From: an uncultured Porphyromonas sp.
GTDB taxonomy: Bacteria; Bacteroidota; Bacteroidia; Bacteroidales; Porphyromonadaceae
Length of the DNA stretch: 18,090 bases
Direction: 5' to 3'
NCBI GenBank assembly: GCA_900546675.1
Contig: URDQ01000042.1
Location: 1 to 18,090 of the forward strand
Every line of letters begins with the position of its first letter. Within the stretch, counting starts at the first letter, position 1. The position numbers were made by a program, and so were the translations under genes. Below are positions 13,856-18,090 of this stretch, in pieces. A model generated the notes under the pieces. It was not told the origin of the DNA and did no database searches. It saw only the letters and a list, made by a program, of their open reading frames with translations.

Positions 13856-14614
13856 TTACTGAGGAGTAGAGAGGTCTTGTAGTACGTAGGCTGCCATATG
13901 GAGCCCAAAGAGCTGGGGCATATAAGAGATCGTCCCGACGATGCTACGCTTGTTTTGGTCGCTGTGGGGTAGGGCACGTATAGCTTCCTCGTGCGACGGC
14001 TCGCTACTGTAGACACATGGCGTAGTAAAGACGGCACGCGGTGCCTCTAGCTGGCGAAGTCGCTTGCGTACGAAGCGTGCCAAGGCGCAGATATGCGTCT
14101 TGCTCATCGGAGCTACGGAGACCTGCCGTGGATCAAGCTTAGCCCCTGCGCCCATAGCGCTGATGATCGGGATGCCTAGTCGATGCGCAGTGAGGATCAG
14201 TTCGCACTTAGGCGTGAGCGTATCGATGCAGTCTAGTATATAGTCGTAGTGATGTGCCGAGAGGAGTGTGGGGATGTTGTCCCCCGAGAGATAAGCAGCG
14301 TGCGTCTCCACCGCTATGGTAGGATTGATCCGATGGAGTAGCTCCTCCACCACCTCTACCTTAGGACGACCTATGGTATCTCTAAAGGCGATCACCTGAC
14401 GATTGATGTTCGTCTCATCGACCTTGTCCTGATCTACGAGCGTAAAGCGACCGATGCCAGAGCGCGCCAGCAGTTCGCACGCCTTGCTTCCCACACCGCC
14501 TAGCCCCACGACGAGGATATGCTTGTCGGCAAGGCGCTGCAACGTCTCGCTCCCGAGGAGTAGCTCCGTACGCTCCAGCCAGTGTGGTACGCCGTCCATA
14601 GGTGTCGTCATCAA
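13856..14614 (-). CDS. tcdA: tRNA threonylcarbamoyladenosine dehydratase
   Basis: TcdA (CsdL) is an E1-like enzyme that activates the carboxyl group of t6A37 with ATP to form the cyclic ct6A in tRNAs reading ANN codons. The 252-aa protein has the ThiF/MoeB/E1 fold: WLERTELLLG (12-21), VVGLGGVGS (35-43), LVDQDKVDETNINRQ (59-73), YILDCIDTLTPK (125-136), SAMGAGAKLDP (152-162) and VYSSEPS (201-207). The usual ThiF zinc cysteines are absent, as expected for TcdA. It begins 6 bases after mltG. The starts at Met1 and Met2 cannot be told apart; the first is used. Confidence 0.93.
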   Translation of the reverse strand: MMTTPMDGVPHWLERTELLLGSETLQRLADKHILVVGLGGVGSKACELLARSGIGRFTLVDQDKVDETNINRQVIAFRDTIGRPKVEVVEELLHRINPTIAVETHAAYLSGDNIPTLLSAHHYDYILDCIDTLTPKCELILTAHRLGIPIISAMGAGAKLDPRQVSVAPMSKTHICALARFVRKRLRQLEAPRAVFTTPCVYSSEPSHEEAIRALPHSDQNKRSIVGTISYMPQLFGLHMAAYVLQDLSTPQ

Positions 14615-14620
14615 GTGTCG

Positions 14621-15736
14621 TTACTCTGTGATGCCCCGCTCATCTAGAGCCTTCTGATAAGCTCTAGCATTGCGCATATGCTCTGCGTAGTTGGTCGCAA
14701 AGGCGTGATACCCCGAGAAGTCTGCCCGAGCACACATATAGAGGTAGTCGTGTGCCGTGTGATGCAGCACAGCATCTAGCGTCGTCATCTGTGGGTAGCG
14801 GATAGGACCTGGGGGGAGACCCTTATACTTATAGGTGTTGTAGGGCGAGTCAGCCTTGAGTAGCTCTCCTCCGATACGCTGTGCCGAGAAGTTGCCCGAG
14901 GCAAACTTAAGCGTCGGGTCAGCCTGCAGCGCCATGCCCTTGCGCAGTCGATTGATGTAAAGCCCCGCGATGTCGCTGTACTCGTCTGTTTTGCTCGACT
15001 CCTCCTCGACGATCGAAGCTATGATAGAGACCTCTACTGGCGTGAGTCCTATCTCCTGAGCCAGTGCGGTACGCTTCTTGTCCCAAAACTTGTGGTAGCT
15101 CTGCTCATACTTGTGCAGTAGCTCTTGAGGTGAGATAGTCCAGTAGACCTCGTGCGTGTCTGGGAGAAACATACAGCGTATTGTCTCGGTCGTGAACCCT
15201 AGCGAATCGCAGTAGACCGAGTCTCGCAGTAGAGACCTCAGCTCATCGGCACTCATCTCTAGTGGAGCCGTTAGCTTGTCGATCAGCTGCTCCTGCGTAC
15301 GGATAGAGGAGAAGGAGAGTCTGACTGGTGACTGAGCTCCATACTTGATCGTCTTGCAGATGGAGAGAATGCTCATATCAGGGCTTAGCTGGTAGCGTCC
15401 AGGGCGCAGTCTCTCCTCGATGCGTACGAGACGAGCCACGCTACGGAGCAGGGTGGGGTTCTTGACCTCAAGCTCCTGCGTGATAGTTGTCATCAGCGCC
15501 TCGCTACTGGTCGTGTCGGTGATGTAGGCATAGCACTCCTGCTGACTCGTGCGCCCCGCAGGACGCAGTAGTAAGTAAGCTGTCCAGGAGAGTAGGAGGA
15601 GTATGACGACAAGCAGTGTCGAGAATATCCACGTACGTACACGCCTAGGCGATCTGTGACGATGACTCCGGTGCGAAGTATCGTTGAAGTATGAGGGGCG
15701 CCATTGTTTGGATCGAGATCTGCGACTGCGTGACAT
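14621..15736 (-). CDS. mltG: Endolytic murein transglycosylase MltG
   Basis: MltG cleaves nascent glycan strands at the inner membrane and so sets their length. The 371-aa protein has a very basic N-terminal cytosolic tail (Ser/Arg/His-rich, 1-34), one membrane helix (35-57), a LysM-like region (about 65-140, with ERLRPGRYQLSP) and the YceG catalytic domain. Family motifs are FLPDTHEVYW (190-199), ASIVEEES (240-247) with Glu244 as the expected catalytic acid, INRLRKGMALQADPT (261-275), SPYNTY (297-302) and GLPPGPI (306-312). It leads the tight mltG-tcdA-lolD-HHH group; upstream is a 142-base gap to the DUF349 gene with a hairpin and a possible small ORF. Confidence 0.95.
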   Translation of the reverse strand: MSRSRRSRSKQWRPSYFNDTSHRSHRHRSPRRVRTWIFSTLLVVILLLLSWTAYLLLRPAGRTSQQECYAYITDTTSSEALMTTITQELEVKNPTLLRSVARLVRIEERLRPGRYQLSPDMSILSICKTIKYGAQSPVRLSFSSIRTQEQLIDKLTAPLEMSADELRSLLRDSVYCDSLGFTTETIRCMFLPDTHEVYWTISPQELLHKYEQSYHKFWDKKRTALAQEIGLTPVEVSIIASIVEEESSKTDEYSDIAGLYINRLRKGMALQADPTLKFASGNFSAQRIGGELLKADSPYNTYKYKGLPPGPIRYPQMTTLDAVLHHTAHDYLYMCARADFSGYHAFATNYAEHMRNARAYQKALDERGITE

Positions 15737-15751
15737 AGAGTAAGAGTCTAA

Positions 15752-15853
15752 TCAGTTAGTAAAGACGAGCGGGTAAAGCAGTACCCACAAGGGATGATGC
15801 ACACACTCATAGAGGAGTGGGCTCGTCTCTTGTGGGTACTTCCTTTTTGTCAT
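15752..15853 (-). CDS. Possible 33-aa hydrophobic small protein
   Basis: In the gap between the DUF349 gene and mltG, an ATG at 15853 opens 33 codons to TGA at 15752-15754, 15 bases before mltG. It starts MTKRKYPQE, and its second half is hydrophobic (HHPLWVLLYPLVF), like a small membrane or leader peptide. No good ribosome site is seen before the ATG. Much of its coding sequence is also the arms of the strong hairpin at 15780-15840, so the frame may simply be a by-product of that structure. Confidence 0.25.
   Translation of the reverse strand: MTKRKYPQETSPLLYECVHHPLWVLLYPLVFTN
15780..15840 (+). terminator. Strong two-part hairpin, terminator-like on the + strand
   Basis: The perfect core GTACCCACAAG (15781-15791) pairs with CTTGTGGGTAC (15829-15839). 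With A-T outside and G-U, G-C, A-U, U-G, G-C, A-U inside, the stem reaches 18 pairs (15780-15797 with 15823-15840). The loop holds a further CACTC/GAGTG stem (15804-15808 with 15815-15819). The wobble pairs work only in + strand RNA, where TTCCTTTTTG follows, as in an intrinsic terminator. All nearby genes are on the minus strand, where the two wobbles become C-A mismatches. It could still serve as terminator or attenuator for the DUF349 transcript before mltG. Confidence 0.6.
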
Positions 15854-15878
15854 AGCATAGGGGAGAGCGGGGTAGGCT

Positions 15879-17888
15879 TTACTCCTCCTTACTCTGCTCA
15901 GGAGCGTCAGCAGGCTGATCAGCCTCTTGCTGTGCTCTCTGCTCCTTACGTATATCACGTAGCTTGAGGTCTAGCTCGTCGATTTCTTGCTGCATCGAGT
16001 CACAGCGCTCCTCCAGCATCTTGAGCAGGTTCTCGCCTGCACTGCTCGTCACACTCAGGCGCTCCTTGTTGTTGCTGTAAGTCTGCAGATCGCTCTCCAG
16101 CTGCTCCTTGCGGCGCTGTATGCGATCATACTCCTCACCGTAAGGACTCGCAGGGCCGAAGTTGCGACGGTTATTGTTGCGGTTACCACGTCTGTCGCCA
16201 CGAGGTTTGTCGCTAGCTCTCAGCTTGTTGAAGAAAGCGTCCATCTGCTCCTTCAGCTCATCTTGTAGCTTACGACGGGTCCTGCGAGGCATATAGCCCA
16301 GCTGGTTAAAGTCTCTCTGTAGTGTCACCGCTTCCTCACGATCAGCATCGCTCGGAGCCTCGATAGCGGCAAGCTCATGTGCACGAGCTAAGAGTTGCTT
16401 CGCAGTAGCTATATGCTCCTTGCTCTCCTCACGCTGAGCCTGATAGAGCGCTTTGTGATGCGTATAGTAAGTGTCGCAAGCTGCACGGAAGCGCTTGAAG
16501 AGAGCCTGGTGCTTGTTCGTGTGGATCATCTCATTCCACTCCGTCTGTAGCTCCTGTATGCGACTATGTCCCTCAGGCCAACGCTCCTCAGCAACGATCT
16601 GCTCGATCTCCTCAATGATCGCACGCTTGCGGTCGCCCTGCTCGCTGATCTGCTTGTTACGCTCACGCATGAACTCCTTGCGCTTGTCAAAGAAGATGTC
16701 ACATGCCGTCCTAAAGTGCAGGTATAGCTCCTCGCTCACGGCACGAGGCACACGACCCGTCTTACGCCACTGATCTTGTAGCTCCTTGATCTGATCGGTG
16801 TAGGTGCGCCAATCCTTGAAGGTATGTATATCGTTCGGGTTGATCGCCTCGATCTGCGTGATGATACCTCGCTTGATCGCTTCGTTCTCACCCTCCTGCG
16901 TACGCTGCTGGTTGCGATACTCCTGGTTGTTGCTGTTTATCTTTGCCGAAAGCTCCTGGAACTGCTTCCATAGATCCTTGCGAAGCTCCTTAGCCACAGG
17001 GCCCACGTCACGCCAGCGGTGGTGTAGGTCTTGCAATTCACGAGCAGCTTGCGTTACATCGGTAGACTCTGACAACTCCTTAGCACGCTGTATGATTGCC
17101 TCCTTAGCCTCGAGGTTCTTCTTGAAGTCATAGTCGCGGAAGTCGTTATTGATCTGCTGAAGGTCGTAAAACTGCTCCCTCAGATGCTCAAACTCACCCT
17201 GTATCTGACGCATATCACCAGGAGGCACGGCACCCGTACTGCGCCAGCTCTCCGTGATCTCACGATACTCCTTGCTGATGACACCAAAGCTCTCGCTCGA
17301 CGTGAGCAGCTTACTCAGACGCTCTACGAGTTCACGCTTGATAGCTAGATTAGCCTTCTGCTCCTCGGCTATCTCCTCTTGGCGCTTGCGATTGCGCTCT
17401 TTAAAGTCATTGAGTAGCTCTTTGAGACGTATCTCCTGCGCCTCAGCTTCAGCACGTAGCTTAGCATTCTCCTCCGAGACCGTGTTTAGGTAGCTATTCA
17501 TCTTGCTGTAGAAGACATTCTTGTAGCGATCGATGATAGAGCGTGGAGGCAGCTCGCCACTCTGTAGTAGGAGCACCACATCGTCCGTGATCTGTGCGCA
17601 GCTCATCTTAGCAATGTCTGCGTCGCTCTTGTTGAGTAGCTCCTGATACTGTCGCTCCTCCTCCGATAGCTCGGTCGGTGCCGTCGTCTCAGCTTGAATC
17701 GTCTCGGTGGTCTCCTCCGTAGTGACAGACTGCTCTTGAGTCGTCTCAGTCGCCGTATCAGGCGATGGAGAGGTCTCTGGAGTGCTTGTCGGGGATGTCG
17801 TCGCTTCCTGCGTCGATGGAGTGGTAGTCGTCTGGTCGAGAGCAGAGGTCTGCTCTGTGTTGTTCTCTTCTTGTGGGATAAGATTCAT
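15879..17888 (-). CDS. DUF349-repeat coiled-coil protein
   Basis: Starting at ATG 17888 (MNLIPQEEN...) the protein has 669 aa; an upstream ATG in the same frame at 17972 would add 28 residues that look non-coding and bring the start close to the promoter. Residues 10-75 are Thr/Glu/Pro/Ser-rich and disordered. The rest is helical and highly charged, with about five DUF349 repeats marked by Trp- and Gly-type turns: SWRSTGAVPP (214-223), RWRDVGPVAKELRKDLWKQF (291-310), QWRKTGRVPRAVSEELYLHF (373-392), EWNEMIHT (450-457) and QLGYMPRRTRRKLQDEL (528-544). An Arg/Asn/Gly-rich linker (561-578) and a final coiled coil (585-655) follow. DUF349 proteins are universal in Bacteroidales; their function is not known to me. 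There is no signal or membrane segment. Confidence 0.88.
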   Translation of the reverse strand: MNLIPQEENNTEQTSALDQTTTTPSTQEATTSPTSTPETSPSPDTATETTQEQSVTTEETTETIQAETTAPTELSEEERQYQELLNKSDADIAKMSCAQITDDVVLLLQSGELPPRSIIDRYKNVFYSKMNSYLNTVSEENAKLRAEAEAQEIRLKELLNDFKERNRKRQEEIAEEQKANLAIKRELVERLSKLLTSSESFGVISKEYREITESWRSTGAVPPGDMRQIQGEFEHLREQFYDLQQINNDFRDYDFKKNLEAKEAIIQRAKELSESTDVTQAARELQDLHHRWRDVGPVAKELRKDLWKQFQELSAKINSNNQEYRNQQRTQEGENEAIKRGIITQIEAINPNDIHTFKDWRTYTDQIKELQDQWRKTGRVPRAVSEELYLHFRTACDIFFDKRKEFMRERNKQISEQGDRKRAIIEEIEQIVAEERWPEGHSRIQELQTEWNEMIHTNKHQALFKRFRAACDTYYTHHKALYQAQREESKEHIATAKQLLARAHELAAIEAPSDADREEAVTLQRDFNQLGYMPRRTRRKLQDELKEQMDAFFNKLRASDKPRGDRRGNRNNNRRNFGPASPYGEEYDRIQRRKEQLESDLQTYSNNKERLSVTSSAGENLLKMLEERCDSMQQEIDELDLKLRDIRKEQRAQQEADQPADAPEQSKEE

Positions 17889-17994
17889 TTTCGAGATGAT
17901 TCTAGATGTATAACTAATATCGAGGAGTCGCCGCATGTACCAAAGCAACGTACAGACTCCTCGTCTGCTCATTCAGCTAATGCTGCTCTGAATG

Positions 17995-18002
17995 CAAAGA
18001 TA
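17995..18002 (-). promoter_or_regulatory. Likely promoter (-7 element) of the DUF349 gene
   Basis: On the minus strand this reads TATCTTTG, an exact TAnnTTTG. It lies 106 bases before the chosen start at 17888, so the leader is about 100 bases. It is too near the alternative start at 17972 for a normal leader, which favours 17888. No -33 TTTG at the right distance is seen. Confidence 0.5.
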
Positions 18003-18057
18003 ACTAATTCTTCGCGATTGGCGGACTATTTGCCCAAAGTGTAGATTCAACTATCAA

Positions 18058-18090
18058 ATGCAACTGAATTGGTTTCATCGAGCTTCTGAT
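18058..18090 (+). CDS. Possible 5' end of a divergent gene (partial)
   Basis: An ATG at 18058, preceded by the A-rich ttcaactatcaa, opens 11 codons (MQLNWFHRASD) that run off the window. It would be divergent from the DUF349 gene. Eleven codons are too few to identify it or to exclude chance. Confidence 0.25.
   Translation, partial: MQLNWFHRASD

Noticed and set aside
17889..17972. Longer N-terminus of the DUF349 protein from ATG 17972
   Set aside because: The extra 28 residues have a different composition from the acidic Thr-rich start, and the -7 promoter element at 17995-18002 would leave almost no leader.

Overview
The window looks like chromosomal DNA of a Bacteroidota bacterium, most likely the genus Porphyromonas. 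The evidence is a PorW/SprE-type lipoprotein of the type IX secretion system, a BatE-type TPR/SH3 protein, DUF349 and LemA/TPM proteins of Bacteroidales type, weak Shine-Dalgarno sites, and several exact copies of the Bacteroidota -7 promoter element TAnnTTTG in front of genes. By eye the base composition is near or slightly above 50% GC, which would fit the P. asaccharolytica/uenonis branch better than P. gingivalis; this species-level guess is weak. No insertion sequence, phage gene, CRISPR array or clear mobile gene is visible, so this is mostly core genome.

Layout. Positions 1-5230 are on the + strand: the last codons of an unknown gene, then a tight group of pyruvoyl-dependent arginine decarboxylase, rpiB and a small membrane-anchored four-cysteine protein, then the large porW gene with its own likely promoter. 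Positions 5231-5526 hold no intact gene, only a short reading frame broken by one stop. Positions 5527-10085 are a minus-strand run, read pyrB, pyrI, lemA, TPM-domain protein, Ca2+/Na+ antiporter: both aspartate transcarbamoylase subunits, then an envelope set. Positions 10086-10504 carry no gene but hold the most striking non-coding structure: eight palindromic units at 21-22 bp spacing between two divergent promoters that share a 14-bp core, one facing pyrB and one facing a tRNA-Arg(UCU). After the tRNA come batE and a PAP2 lipid phosphatase on the + strand. Positions 12425-17888 are a second minus-strand run, read DUF349 protein, (possible 33-aa ORF), mltG, tcdA, lolD, helix-hairpin-helix protein, with very short gaps or overlaps from mltG onward.

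How the genes work together. pyrB and pyrI make the allosteric enzyme for the first committed step of pyrimidine synthesis. porW, lolD, mltG, batE and the PAP2 phosphatase all serve the envelope: type IX secretion, lipoprotein sorting, peptidoglycan strand termination and undecaprenyl/lipid phosphate turnover. tcdA and the tRNA-Arg belong to translation.

The protein-coding genes are ordinary for the group. The unusual signals are in the gaps: the phased palindrome array (10173-10346), the CTAGT nonamer and heptamer tracts inside a fold-back between lemA and the TPM gene (7895-8014), a strong hairpin overlapping a possible 33-aa ORF between the DUF349 gene and mltG (15752-15853), and the interrupted frame after porW (5344-5502). 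All assignments rest on motif recognition from memory; no search was run.
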